Part shown: positions 54,472 through 62,792 of the stretch, piece after piece | Position numbering within the stretch: position 1 is the stretch's first letter | Layout of the letters: the number at the start of each line of letters is the position of its first letter | Assembly: GCA_002500135.1 (NCBI GenBank) | Contig: DLSM01000010.1 | Coordinates: forward strand, 1-63,671 | Source: Christensenella sp. UBA7862 | Lineage (GTDB): Bacteria > Bacillota > Clostridia > Christensenellales > UBA1242 | Direction of reading: 5' to 3' | Length of the DNA stretch: 63,671 nucleotides | The notes under the pieces: generated by a model | What the model was told of the DNA's origin: nothing | Seen by the model: only the letters and a program-made list of their open reading frames with translations | The model's database searches: none | Made by a program: the position numbers and the translations under genes

Positions 54472-54702
54472 AAAAGGTCAGCATATGCTGACTTTTTTTG
54501 ATTCCCGTAACTATAATCAAAACGAGAGGAATATCCCATTAAGACTCTTTCGAGTTAAGGACAACCTCACCAGTGAACGAAGTTTCACTGGTATAGGTGT
54601 TTAATATATGAGAAGGCAAGAGAAATAGATTTATGCCAGTGAAAAAGAACGAAGTTTCACTGGTATAGGTATAAAAAGAGAATTGGGAGCCAAAAAGGTC
54701 AG
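54464..54702 (+). repeat. Duplicated tRNA-Asn 3' end, probable att scar
   Basis: GGGAGCCAAAAAGGTCAG occurs at 54464-54481 (end of the tRNA and start of its terminator) and again at 54685-54702. The 203 bases between carry two copies of GAACGAAGTTTCACTGG-type sequence (54577 and 54648), the first forming a perfect CCAGTGAA/TTTCACTGG-type hairpin. No gene is present between the copies. The accessory genes to the right begin directly after the second copy. Confidence 0.75.
54475..54499 (+). terminator. Terminator of tRNA-Asn
   Basis: The stem AGTCAGC-type, GGTCAGC/GCTGACT around loop ATAT, with seven T. Confidence 0.85.
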
Positions 54703-54721
54703 AGTAATCTGACCTTTTTTT
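54695..54721. terminator. Terminator after duplicated tRNA end
   Basis: AAGGTCAG/CTGACCTT with loop AGTAAT-like sequence and seven T. It can also terminate the minus-strand XRE gene ending at 54724. Confidence 0.8.
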
Positions 54722-54723
54722 GA

Positions 54724-55026
54724 TTATTTTTTTAGCAATTCAATTATTGCTTCTTTTTTATTTGTTGGAGTATTTTTCAGCAATTCAATTATGGTTTTAT
54801 CAATGTGATATTGCTCAATATCATAATAAAAGAATTCTTCCATTGATGAGTTACATGCTTCTGTAATGTCACTTATAACTGAAATGGAAGGCTCAAAATT
54901 TTTTCTATACTCAAGCCTATTTATATAGGCTTCATTTTTTCCTATCCTCAAACTTAATTCTCTTGCAGAAAGGCCTTCTCTAGTTCTAAGTTGACTTATT
55001 CTTTCTATAATTTGTTCTAAATTCAT
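54724..55026 (-). CDS. XRE-family transcriptional regulator
   Basis: A 100-residue helix-turn-helix protein of the Cro/CI type: ISQLRTREGLSARELSLRIG, then KNEAYINRLEYRKNFEPS (residues about 10-48), followed by a short helical tail. SD GGAG lies eight bases before ATG. It is divergent from the 55250 gene, so it likely represses the small island at the tRNA-Asn scar, as phage-type or island-type regulators do. The 55027-55249 gap holds AT-rich sequence with their promoters. Confidence 0.85.
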   Translation of the reverse strand: MNLEQIIERISQLRTREGLSARELSLRIGKNEAYINRLEYRKNFEPSISVISDITEACNSSMEEFFYYDIEQYHIDKTIIELLKNTPTNKKEAIIELLKK

Positions 55027-55249
55027 GATACAATCTCCTGCATAAATGATACTATTGTTTTAAAATATATCTGCAGTATGATAATTCCCAATTTTATTAA
55101 AAAAACATAAAAATATAAATAAAAATGTTCATATGTTTGACATATTGGTTTATATTGTGTAGAATAATGTTGTATTTATAGATTTATCTGTCCATATGGG
55201 GGATAGCGTTTAGATACTGTTGAGGGACTATTGCGGAGAAGGAGACAAA

Positions 55250-55714
55250 ATGAAAAGTGTTGTAGATGAAACGGATAGAAATAACATAAGCACAGGAAAT
55301 GCTGGAGAGTATTTCGTTGCTGGTGAACTTGAGAGAAAAGGTTTTACCTGTGCTGTTCCAATGTCAAATACCAAAGACTTTGATATTTTGGCAATCGGTA
55401 GGAGAACCAATAACCAATATGCTATACAAGTAAAAACCACACGAGGCAAGAAGAAAGAGTGGACTTTGAGCGAAAAGAATGAGACTTTAATTGCAGACAA
55501 CATTATTTATGTCTTTGTAACGCTTAACGAGCAAGATTATCCAGAGTATCACATTGTGCCAAGTAAAATTGTTGCCGAAAAAATAAAAGAAGATCATAAA
55601 GAGTGGTCAGAAAAACTTGGAAGAAATGGCGTTCCTCATAATAGCAAATTCTCAATGAGAAAATTTAGAGATTTGAATGACGAATATCGAAATAACTGGG
55701 GTTTACTAAAATAG
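55250..55714 (+). CDS. Putative PD-(D/E)XK nuclease-like protein
   Basis: A 154-residue soluble protein. GNAGEYFVAGELERKGF (about residues 16-32), then KDFDILAIG and YAIQVKTTRGKK follow the order of a restriction-type fold: a helix with Glu, an Asp, then Q-x-K on a strand. The fold call is inferred from these motifs. A role in DNA cleavage is therefore possible but not shown. ATG 55250 follows AAGGAG; an in-frame start at 55220 would leave that SD inside the gene. The next gene begins 10 bases after its stop. Confidence 0.65.
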   Translation: MKSVVDETDRNNISTGNAGEYFVAGELERKGFTCAVPMSNTKDFDILAIGRRTNNQYAIQVKTTRGKKKEWTLSEKNETLIADNIIYVFVTLNEQDYPEYHIVPSKIVAEKIKEDHKEWSEKLGRNGVPHNSKFSMRKFRDLNDEYRNNWGLLK

Positions 55715-55724
55715 GAGATGAATA

Positions 55725-56693
55725 ATGAGTACTTTTTGGTTTAGTGATAAAAAATGTGCAACTTGTAGTTATTTTATGGGAGATAGGAAAATAGTTGATG
55801 GTTGGTTTAGTGGGGAAAGTGTTCAATGCGATTCGTGCGGAACTTGTTGCAATCAACGATGTTCTTACTACAATAAAAGAGTCAATGCTTCTGACTATTG
55901 CTATTCTTATGCAAAATGGGATTGTTTGACATATAGAATAGAGGAAAACAAAAGAAGAGATGCTGAAAAACGAGAAATAGAAGCCCAAAGAAGACAAGCA
56001 GAACGAGAAGAAAGAGAAAGACAGTATAGGCAATGGTACAATAGTTTGTCGCCAGAAGAAAAGCGTGCTGAAGATGCAAGAATTGAAGCAAAAAAACAAG
56101 CAGAAAAACGAGCGTTAAAGAGGGGAATAGTTATTGTATTAATTATAATTGTTTCACTCGCTACTCTTTTTGGATTGGTAAAACTTGTTCAGATTATTTC
56201 ATTTAATAATTCGCCAACAGGTCAAATAACTGCATGGATTTATAAAAATAGTTCAACCAATGTTTTTAGAAGCCGCTATCCTGTGGAAGGATACGGAATT
56301 AATTATAGCCTACAATATTATGAAGAAGGTTATAAAACAGCGGGCAAAAAGTATAGTTTTATGGCAAGTGTTCTACTAACCCCAGAAGCAGAACATGGTT
56401 ATAGTAAGTGTTATGGAATGGTTTTGTTTAATTATGGCGAAATGGACAGTGCTTATTTGCAAGGTCAAGTGCTTTATGATGGGGTAGGCAACATATATCC
56501 TCATTTTGATTTTAGATTAAGGGCTTGCCCCGAAATAGAACAAACTTCTTTTTATAATAGTTACGATGGTGCGGGCAGATTTATAGAGAACGAAGAAGAA
56601 GCAGAGGAGGATAGTTGGAGGGCTATAAAAGTTGCCATAATTCTTACTAATTCAACCCTAAAACAAGTCAATAGTTCGTATTCAATGTGGTAA
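55725..56693 (+). CDS. Zinc-finger and coiled-coil membrane protein
   Basis: A 322-residue protein. Residues about 9-68 are rich in Cys (KCATCSYF, QCDSCGTCCNQRC, YCYSYAKWDC), suggesting one or two zinc sites. Residues about 72-130 form a highly charged coiled-coil (RRDAEKREIEAQRRQAEREE). A single membrane helix lies at about 134-160, and the remaining 160 residues are extracytoplasmic and beta-rich. No enzyme motif. It is coupled with the nuclease-like gene and probably belongs to the same island operon. Function unknown. Confidence 0.7.
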   Translation: MSTFWFSDKKCATCSYFMGDRKIVDGWFSGESVQCDSCGTCCNQRCSYYNKRVNASDYCYSYAKWDCLTYRIEENKRRDAEKREIEAQRRQAEREERERQYRQWYNSLSPEEKRAEDARIEAKKQAEKRALKRGIVIVLIIIVSLATLFGLVKLVQIISFNNSPTGQITAWIYKNSSTNVFRSRYPVEGYGINYSLQYYEEGYKTAGKKYSFMASVLLTPEAEHGYSKCYGMVLFNYGEMDSAYLQGQVLYDGVGNIYPHFDFRLRACPEIEQTSFYNSYDGAGRFIENEEEAEEDSWRAIKVAIILTNSTLKQVNSSYSMW

Positions 56694-56702
56694 TAAAAAA
56701 GA

Positions 56703-56728
56703 GAAACCTGTTTAAGTGGGTTTCCTTT
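56703..56728. terminator. Bidirectional terminator
   Basis: The stem GAAACC/GGTTTC is flanked by A-rich and T-rich runs, between the island gene ending at 56693 and the minus-strand GNAT gene ending at 56746. Confidence 0.75.
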
Positions 56729-56745
56729 TCTTTCATATAAATTAT

Positions 56746-57204
56746 TTATCTTTCTGGGCTTTTGTCAAGAGCATTTCCTTCTGGAGCAGCGATTTCGGTG
56801 ACGGTGAAGGGAATGATGTTTTCTCGAGTTAGATATTTGCCGACGAATTGTTCATACCCGTCTTTTTCTACTAGGTAGCCCATTTTTTGGTAAAATGGTT
56901 TTGCAAATTCGTTGGTTGGGTAGTACTTGCCTTCAATTTTAAAATATCTTTTGGAGCGGGCTTGTTGTTCAAAAAATAAAAGCAGGGCAGTTGCAACTCC
57001 ACGATGTTGAAAATTTTCATAAGTTTCAATTTTGCATAGCCATGCAAGTCTTTCTTTTGGAATAAATTTGTAAGTAATATACCCCATTTTTTCATTTTGC
57101 ATAGATATTGCTGTTGTTGTATAAAAATTGTATTCTTCGTCATAACATGTTTCCAAATGTATATTCGGAAACTGTTCGCTTTTTGCAATAAAATATTTTT
57201 CCAT
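56746..57204 (-). CDS. GNAT-family N-acetyltransferase
   Basis: A 152-residue acetyl-CoA-dependent acetyltransferase. The conserved core reads RLAWLCKIETYENFQHRGVA (A and B motifs, with the Q/R-x-x-G-x-A loop), then TALLLFFEQQA and a C-terminal PFYQKMGYLVEKD. The substrate is unknown. A near-perfect promoter, TTGACA, 16 nt, TATAAT, lies on the minus strand, and the -10 ends six bases before ATG 57204, so the gene is predicted to be leaderless. The -35 overlaps the stop codon of the upstream plsC gene. Confidence 0.85.
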   Translation of the reverse strand: MEKYFIAKSEQFPNIHLETCYDEEYNFYTTTAISMQNEKMGYITYKFIPKERLAWLCKIETYENFQHRGVATALLLFFEQQARSKRYFKIEGKYYPTNEFAKPFYQKMGYLVEKDGYEQFVGKYLTRENIIPFTVTEIAAPEGNALDKSPER

Positions 57205-57210
57205 AATTCT

Positions 57211-57238
57211 ATTATATTGAAAAAAGAAGATTTGTCAA
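57211..57238 (-). promoter_or_regulatory. Promoter of leaderless GNAT gene
   Basis: On the minus strand TTGACA (57238-57233), 16 nt, TATAAT (57216-57211), then AGAATT and ATG. The TGA of TTGACA is the stop codon of plsC. Confidence 0.8.
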
Positions 57239-58074
57239 TCTTCCTTTTTTGCGTATTCAAGTTTTATACCATAAGTTTTTTCATAAACCATTTTCCACAT
57301 CTCATAATTTTGCATGGAAAGTTCTTGTGCCTGCTCTTTGTGAGTTTTTGTTTTGTCAGGGAATATTGCTGGCAAAATGTGCAATGTGTAACGCTGATAC
57401 ATCGAGCCGTCTGGGGCAGGCTTGTCGCTGTCGGTCATGGTGATGAAGCATGGCAAAATTGGAGCATCCGCGGCAACTGCAATTTTGAAAGCACCAGATT
57501 TAAGTGGACGAGGTTTTTTGTAGTTCCACCACATTGCTTGCTCTGGATATATCAAAATCTTTTCGCCACGGTTTAGAAGTGTTTTTGTTGCGTTCATAAA
57601 GAGTTTCATTGTTTCATAATTGCTACTCAGGGGAAGGGTATTGCAGTGCTTGAACATATATCCAAAAATGCCGGGGAAGTTGGTGTAGTTGCCTTCACGA
57701 ATAACTTTATATAGTCGCTTTTTCCCAAGTTTTTTTTGAAGGGCTTTAAACACAACGTAGTTATCATAAATATTGAAGTGATTGCAAGTCAAAACAACAC
57801 CCATGTTTGCCACTTTGTCATAGTTTTCCATGCCAATAATTTTGTCAATGATAAGTTTGCCTTGTTTTATCTCTTTGTCAAAATATCTAACGGCAACCTT
57901 GTTGGCTATCCATGTCCCAAATTTGCTGGATAATTTTTTGTTCAAATAGTCCACTTTGTTTGGCAAAAGTTGTGGGGCGGGTGGGTCGTCTTCCACGTCA
58001 ATGTCCCATTTTCCTTCACGTTCATACTCTTCAATTCTTGCAACAATTTTCTTTCTATCTTCATTAAGTTCCAT
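57235..58074 (-). CDS. plsC: 1-acyl-glycerol-3-phosphate acyltransferase, PlsC family
   Basis: A 279-residue membrane-associated acyltransferase of phospholipid synthesis. The NHxxxxD-type motif appears as TCNHFNIYDNYVV (about residue 96). A later EQ motif, LIYPEQAMWW, corresponds to the EGT block, and PILPCFITM to motif IV. The N-terminal 70 residues are hydrophilic, longer than in the shortest PlsC proteins. SD AGAGG lies eight bases before ATG. Acyl-chain and acceptor specificity cannot be read from the sequence. Confidence 0.85.
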   Translation of the reverse strand: MELNEDRKKIVARIEEYEREGKWDIDVEDDPPAPQLLPNKVDYLNKKLSSKFGTWIANKVAVRYFDKEIKQGKLIIDKIIGMENYDKVANMGVVLTCNHFNIYDNYVVFKALQKKLGKKRLYKVIREGNYTNFPGIFGYMFKHCNTLPLSSNYETMKLFMNATKTLLNRGEKILIYPEQAMWWNYKKPRPLKSGAFKIAVAADAPILPCFITMTDSDKPAPDGSMYQRYTLHILPAIFPDKTKTHKEQAQELSMQNYEMWKMVYEKTYGIKLEYAKKED

Positions 58075-58145
58075 AATTTTTGCCTCTTATTTGTCTTATA
58101 TTATATCTTTTTAAAAATATTTTGCAATAAAAATAACATAAAACA

Positions 58146-58175
58146 AATGCAACAAGGGGGAGAACCTGTTGCATT
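58146..58175 (-). terminator. Terminator of GT8 gene
   Basis: AATGCAACA pairs with TGTTGCATT around a 12-base loop. On the minus strand it is followed by a T-rich tail. The plsC gene starts about 70 bases further on. Confidence 0.7.
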
Positions 58176-58184
58176 GCTTAATAT

Positions 58185-59156
58185 TTAGATTGTCACTTTG
58201 GCAAATTCCATTTTGCAAAATGGATTAGTTGAGTTGGCTTGGTCAAGGGCAGTTTTCTTCAATCTTTCATAGCCTTCAGCGTCTTTTTGCTTGTCTTTGT
58301 CTGTGTATTTGCATTTCATTGCAAGAATTTTGTCAAAGAAGCCCGCTTCACGAGCAAGTGTCCAGAATTGTTTTTCAAAAGGAATATTGTCATAGTGCCA
58401 TGGCTTGTAACTTAGGAAGAAGTGAACAATGCCATTGTTTTCGTCATCGCTGCATTTGCCAAATGGCGTTCTGTTCCAGCGAAGTGGAAGATAGTGAACT
58501 TTGTCTTTGCAAATAACGTTAAGATAATCTTGGTCTTGTGCAACTGTAAACTTAATTTTGTTCAAAAGGTCAACAAATTTATCTTCAAATCCGCTGTTTC
58601 TAAGTTCTTTAAGGTTCATGATAAGAATTCCTGCATTGAAATACATTTTTTCACAAATTCCAAGATAATTGTTGGAATATTGCACAAATTCATACACATT
58701 GCCCACTGCCTGCTCTGGCACTGCGCCCAAAAGATTGTTTTTGATATCTACATTATAAAGATTTGCAATGTCGTCAAGAATGATAATGTCAGAGTCAAGA
58801 TACAAAACCTTTTCATATTGAGGGAACATACGTGGAATGAAAAGCCTATAATATGTGCTTATTGTGTAATAGTCTCTTGTGTGAAGTTTGGACAAAACAG
58901 ATTGCAAATATTCTTCCACATTTATAAACTGAATGGAAACATTTTTGCCTTCAAACTTTGAAATTGACTTAACACTTTCTTCACTAAGTCCAGTGTTCAA
59001 TACATAAATGTTATATTGATTTTTTGGCGAAGAATATTTTACAAGGGAATACATAGCAACTGCAAGAAGTGGAGCATAGTTGTCGTCTGTTGCAAAGAAA
59101 ACTGGAATTACATTTGTTTTTTCAAGTATTTTTGATGTTTTTTTAATTAAACTCAT
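58185..59156 (-). CDS. Family 8 glycosyltransferase
   Basis: A 323-residue glycosyltransferase, probably acting on cell-envelope glycans or polysaccharide. It shows the GT8 opening (VIPVFFATDDNYAPLLAVAM), the DxD metal site in VLYLDSDIIILDDI (about residue 105), and NAGILIMNLKELR. The C-terminal part has HFFLSYKPWHY, a family motif. The length is typical. SD AAGGAAA is a little far from ATG. Donor and acceptor sugars are unknown. It lies upstream of plsC on the same strand, suggesting an envelope cluster. Confidence 0.88.
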   Translation of the reverse strand: MSLIKKTSKILEKTNVIPVFFATDDNYAPLLAVAMYSLVKYSSPKNQYNIYVLNTGLSEESVKSISKFEGKNVSIQFINVEEYLQSVLSKLHTRDYYTISTYYRLFIPRMFPQYEKVLYLDSDIIILDDIANLYNVDIKNNLLGAVPEQAVGNVYEFVQYSNNYLGICEKMYFNAGILIMNLKELRNSGFEDKFVDLLNKIKFTVAQDQDYLNVICKDKVHYLPLRWNRTPFGKCSDDENNGIVHFFLSYKPWHYDNIPFEKQFWTLAREAGFFDKILAMKCKYTDKDKQKDAEGYERLKKTALDQANSTNPFCKMEFAKVTI

Positions 59157-59513
59157 TTTTAAAATTTCCTTTTTTATGTCATTTATTTGTCAAATAACTT
59201 CTGCTTGACGGTGTTATTATTGCATAATTACGCACAAAGTCAAAGAGAAATTTGTGTTTTGTTGTCTATTGTTGCTTTTGTCTGTGTAGAATAAAAATTT
59301 TACAACTCTACAAATCGTAGAGTTGCTGTTTTACAGATAAATCGCTGCAAAGAAAAAATTGTCTTTATTTGACTTGTGTGTTTTGAAGCAATGTGCTAGA
59401 ATATCTTTGCAATGAAAGGTTGTGAGATTTATTGTTTCAAAGAATTGACTTTTTAAACATTGAATTTCATAACAAAAAATTGCAAAAAAATATTAAAAAA
59501 CGGAAGAAAAATT
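59157..59513. other. Intergenic region with small hairpin
   Basis: No gene is supported. A perfect 9-bp hairpin, CAACTCTAC-AAATC-GTAGAGTTG (59303-59325), resembles the inner hairpin of the mnmA terminator (43900-43918). A TTGACT/TAGAAT pair near 59369-59402 has the wrong spacing for a clear promoter, and the ATG after it opens a 14-codon frame only. Confidence 0.5.
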
Positions 59514-60122
59514 ATGGTTTTGTATTTGAGTATTGTGCTTGTCGCCATGGCAATAATCGCCACATGCAACATATTCCTAAACCCAATGGTGGCAAACTTT
59601 TCGCCAGTGTGGACAATTTTAGTCGTTGTTTTGGCAGTTGTTGTAGAGATTATTATAAACCTTGCCGCAGAGGGTATTATTCACATTATGCCAGACAAGT
59701 GGTTTGACGAAAATAGCCACTTTAAAACGGGTGAAAAAGAGCGAAAATTTTATGACAAAATTAAGATAAAGAAGTGGAAAGATAAGGTTTGGGAGCTTGG
59801 TGCTGTGGGTGGATTTAGCAAGAAAAAAATGGTTGACCCAAACAGTTCGGAATATTTGAGAAGGTTTGTAATTGAGTGTAACAAAGGTTATGTAGGGCAT
59901 ATCATAACTCTTCCACTAAGTTTTCTAATTTTGCTCTTTCCATTGCCAAAATATTGGCTTTGCATTGGGCTTCCAGTTGCCCTTGTAAGTTTGCTTTTAA
60001 ACACTTTGCCAGCTATGATTTTGCGTTATAATTTGCCAAAACTTCAAATTGCATACAAGCGTGCTGCGATGAAAGAAAAAACTCAAAAAAAGGAAATTGA
60101 AAATGAAAACAACATCGGTTAA
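59514..60122 (+). CDS. CrtO-like membrane acyltransferase family protein
   Basis: A 202-residue membrane protein with helices at about 3-20, 30-50 and 135-165. The middle soluble part reads WFDENSHFKTGEKERKFYDK, IKIKKWKDKVWELG and GGFSKKKMVDPNSSEYLRRF, a pattern I associate with the glycosyl-diaponeurosporenoate acyltransferase (CrtO) family. Because no carotenoid genes are seen here, the natural substrate may be another glycolipid. I chose ATG 59514, which begins the hydrophobic stretch; a start at 59460 would add a basic, AT-rich extension. The end overlaps hisS by 20 bases. Confidence 0.65.
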   Translation: MVLYLSIVLVAMAIIATCNIFLNPMVANFSPVWTILVVVLAVVVEIIINLAAEGIIHIMPDKWFDENSHFKTGEKERKFYDKIKIKKWKDKVWELGAVGGFSKKKMVDPNSSEYLRRFVIECNKGYVGHIITLPLSFLILLFPLPKYWLCIGLPVALVSLLLNTLPAMILRYNLPKLQIAYKRAAMKEKTQKKEIENENNIG

Positions 60123-61347
60123 GGGAACAAACGATTTTTTGCCACAAGATAGCAAACTTAGAGATTATCTTCAAGGGCAGATTTTATCCACATATATTTC
60201 TCAAGGCTTTGGAAGAATTTATACACCCGTTTTGGAAGATATTGAGAACCTAGAAAAAAGTGACGGCGGGGACAATGTTAGTCTTATTTTTAAGGTGCTA
60301 AAGCGTGGTGAAAAACTAACTTCAAGCATTGAAAATGGCGATTTTTCACACCTAGCGGACATTGGGCTAAGATATGATTTAACCCTTCCTTTGTGCAGAT
60401 TTTATGCCGAACACAAAAACGACTTGCCAAACCCATTTAAAGTTATTCAAATGGGAAATGTTTATCGTGCGGAAAGACCACAAAAGGGCAGAGATAGGGA
60501 GTTTGTGCAGTGCGATATTGACATTTTTGGCTCAAATAGTCCAAACTGCGAAGTGGAGCTTATTGACACAACTGCAGAAGCATTGCTTAAAATTGGTGTT
60601 GGTGAATTTTGCATAAGAATAAACGATAGAAGACTTTTAAGACAAGTTCTTTTGGGTTGCAAATTTGAGCAAAAAGACCTTGACAGCGTGTGCATTTCTT
60701 TTGACAAATTGGACAAAATTGGCTGCGATGGAGTTGTGAGGGAGCTTGAGGAAAAAGGCTTTGACAAAACAGCAATTTCAAACTTCAAGTCTGTTGTGGA
60801 AAACTTGCCAAAAAACATTGATGAAGTTAAAAAACTTTGTGAAGATTCGGAAGAAATTAGAAACCTTGAATATATCATAAATTCAGTGGAAAAATTAGCA
60901 AACGGCAAATATTCAATTAGGTTTGACTTGTCACTTGTGCGTGGGCAAGGATATTACACAGGGGCAGTGTTTGAAATTGAAAGCAAGGACTTTTCTGGCT
61001 CCATTGGTGGCGGCGGAAGATATGACAATTTAGTGGGAAAATTCACTGGCGAAAACGTCCCAGCAGTTGGCTTCTCAATCGGCTTTGAACGCATTTTCTC
61101 CATTCTAAAAAACATGGGCAAAACTATTGATTTGGGAAAAGACAAAGTGGCAATAATTTATGACAATGACAACTTTGTAAACTGTATGGAATTTGCAAAA
61201 AGACTTAAAAATCAATATGACATTTCAATGTTTGAAAGAGCGAAAAAGTTTGGCAAATTGCTATCAAAACTTGAAGATATGGGCTTTGCGGGATATGTTG
61301 TGCCAAGCGAAAGCAATGAAATTAAAATGCTTGGGGGTAAAAGATGA
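60103..61347 (+). CDS. hisS: Histidyl-tRNA synthetase
   Basis: A 414-residue class II aminoacyl-tRNA synthetase charging tRNA-His. Motif 2 and neighbours read RYDLTLPLCRF, VYRAERPQKGRDREFVQCD. The histidine-binding motif LVRGQGYYTGAVFEIE and motif 3 region VGFSIGFERIFSIL are present, followed by the anticodon-binding domain. ATG 60103 has SD AAAAGGAAA; a TTG six bases earlier is in frame but worse. It overlaps the CrtO-like gene and, by 4 bases, the rpiB-like gene. Confidence 0.95.
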   Translation: MKTTSVKGTNDFLPQDSKLRDYLQGQILSTYISQGFGRIYTPVLEDIENLEKSDGGDNVSLIFKVLKRGEKLTSSIENGDFSHLADIGLRYDLTLPLCRFYAEHKNDLPNPFKVIQMGNVYRAERPQKGRDREFVQCDIDIFGSNSPNCEVELIDTTAEALLKIGVGEFCIRINDRRLLRQVLLGCKFEQKDLDSVCISFDKLDKIGCDGVVRELEEKGFDKTAISNFKSVVENLPKNIDEVKKLCEDSEEIRNLEYIINSVEKLANGKYSIRFDLSLVRGQGYYTGAVFEIESKDFSGSIGGGGRYDNLVGKFTGENVPAVGFSIGFERIFSILKNMGKTIDLGKDKVAIIYDNDNFVNCMEFAKRLKNQYDISMFERAKKFGKLLSKLEDMGFAGYVVPSESNEIKMLGGKR

Positions 61348-61850
61348 TAATTTTGGGTGCTGACCATGGCGGGTTTGAACTTAAAGAAAAAATAAAAGAA
61401 AAGTTGTGTAATGAAAATTATCCTGTTGTTGATGTGGGTGCTTTTGAAGTGGACAGCGAAGACGACTTTTCAAAATTTGTCAAACTTATGTGCAATGCTT
61501 TTGACAACGCAACGGGAAATCTATCTTGCAAAAATTCACCAAAAAATGATGAAAATTCGAACGAAAACAATGAAAAAAATGCAGAAATTCAAGATGTGAA
61601 AATAATTGCTTTTTGTGGAAGCGGAGTTGGGGTGAGCATTGGACTTAATAAACATAAAAACATTTTTTGCGCAGTGGGGCATAGCAAGGAAGAAGTGGAA
61701 AAAGCCTGCCTTCACAACGGCATAAATGCCTTGGCTCTTGGTGGCAGAGTGACGACATTTGAAGACGCAGAAGAAATGGTCAATGTGTTTTTATCCACAA
61801 AGCCACTTGGCGGAAAATATGCAAGACGCATGCAAGAGTTGTGTGAGTGA
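61344..61850 (+). CDS. rpiB: RpiB/LacA/LacB family sugar-phosphate isomerase
   Basis: A 168-residue sugar-phosphate isomerase, probably interconverting ribose and ribulose 5-phosphate. GADHGGFELKE (residues 4-14), CGSGVGVSIGLNKHKNI with the catalytic Cys, and HNGINALALGGR match the family. Compared with the usual length of about 145-150 it carries an Asn/Glu-rich insert of some 25 residues (about 52-78, around SPKNDENSNENNEKN), probably a surface loop. Translationally coupled to hisS (ATGA overlap) and with SD GGGGG. Confidence 0.85.
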   Translation: MIILGADHGGFELKEKIKEKLCNENYPVVDVGAFEVDSEDDFSKFVKLMCNAFDNATGNLSCKNSPKNDENSNENNEKNAEIQDVKIIAFCGSGVGVSIGLNKHKNIFCAVGHSKEEVEKACLHNGINALALGGRVTTFEDAEEMVNVFLSTKPLGGKYARRMQELCE

Positions 61851-61904
61851 GAGTTTTTTTGAAATTTGAAACATCTTAAAATATTAGATTTGTTTTGTCC
61901 ATAT

Positions 61905-61952
61905 AATTTGAAAGATAATTTGAAAGATAATCTGAAAGGTAATTCGAAATTT
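61905..61952 (+). repeat. Tandem 12-bp repeat
   Basis: Four units of 12 bp follow each other: AATTTGAAAGAT twice, then AATCTGAAAGGT and AATTCGAAATTT. No gene is present in the 61851-62044 gap. Confidence 0.8.
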
Positions 61953-62044
61953 GCGGAAAGCAATCTGTTAAATAAACTGAAAATATGCGGATAAATTGCA
62001 AACCTTAAGTTCTCAAACGCATAAAAATTTCATACATTTGTTGT

Positions 62045-62719
62045 ATGAGAAGGAATGTAATTTTAAAATGTTTGAAAGTTGTGGTGGCGGTGGCTGTCAT
62101 AACTTTTTGTTTTCTTTTTGTGGTTGGGTGCAAAAGTGTTGAAGAAGAACTGTCAATGCATGTCAGCGAGTATGTGGATAATTACTACATGGGGCAGAAT
62201 GAGGACATGGTGGCGGACTTTTGTGACGGCAAAAGGGAAGACCCGTTTTGCATGGACGGAATTTCAAACCCGCTTGTTGACTATGGGGTAATAACCGTTC
62301 GTACTTCAAAAAAATTGGGCGAAAATGCAAAGTTTAAACTCAAAATTGGCGAAAGCGAGTATGACGGAACATTTGAAATAAGTCCATTTGACGGCTCTTA
62401 TGTGGCGGATATTGAAAAACCTTCAAACGGCGAAGACTATATAGTGTTAATCGTGTCAAATATTGAAATAAAACTGGAAAACATTTCAAAAACATTTACC
62501 CTTACATCATCAAAAGCCCTTACAAAATTTGCGAAAGTTCAAAAAGATAATTTGGGAAAATTTATGGGCAAAGAATTCTCGGCAGAAGTGTTTGTGAAAG
62601 TTGTGTCCGATACGCAAAACAAAGACACAATTTGTTTCTTCGTGGTGGCTCGCAGCCAAAACGGCGAAACACTGGGTGTGCTGTTTGACGCAAAAACGGG
62701 CGAAATTTATCAAAAATAA
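62045..62719 (+). CDS. Lipoprotein of unknown function
   Basis: A 224-residue lipoprotein with basic start MRRNVILK, hydrophobic core and lipobox VVGC (Cys about 29). The mature part is mixed alpha/beta with no recognised family. Its C-terminus, GVLFDAKTGEIYQK, is hydrophilic. A TTCTCA, 17 nt, TACATT promoter ends six bases before ATG and there is no Shine-Dalgarno, so it is predicted leaderless. It is the one predicted leaderless gene here whose -10 box is weak. Confidence 0.7.
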   Translation: MRRNVILKCLKVVVAVAVITFCFLFVVGCKSVEEELSMHVSEYVDNYYMGQNEDMVADFCDGKREDPFCMDGISNPLVDYGVITVRTSKKLGENAKFKLKIGESEYDGTFEISPFDGSYVADIEKPSNGEDYIVLIVSNIEIKLENISKTFTLTSSKALTKFAKVQKDNLGKFMGKEFSAEVFVKVVSDTQNKDTICFFVVARSQNGETLGVLFDAKTGEIYQK

Positions 62720-62731
62720 TACTTTGTTTTC

Positions 62732-62760
62732 TTGACAAAAGCCATTAAATATTTTACAAT
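62732..62760 (+). promoter_or_regulatory. Strong promoter of the final surface gene
   Basis: TTGACA (62732-62737), exactly 17 nt, TACAAT (62755-62760), giving a leader of about 25 bases that includes SD AAAGGAG. Confidence 0.8.
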
Positions 62761-62792
62761 CTTTGCATAAAATATTTGAAAGGAGAATTGTC

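Noticed and set aside
54482..54684. Small gene between the duplicated tRNA-Asn ends
   Set aside because: No frame with a start signal is long enough; the segment holds hairpins and short direct repeats only.
59397..59456. Leaderless gene starting at 59412
   Set aside because: The frame has only 14 codons and the -10 to -35 distance is not normal.
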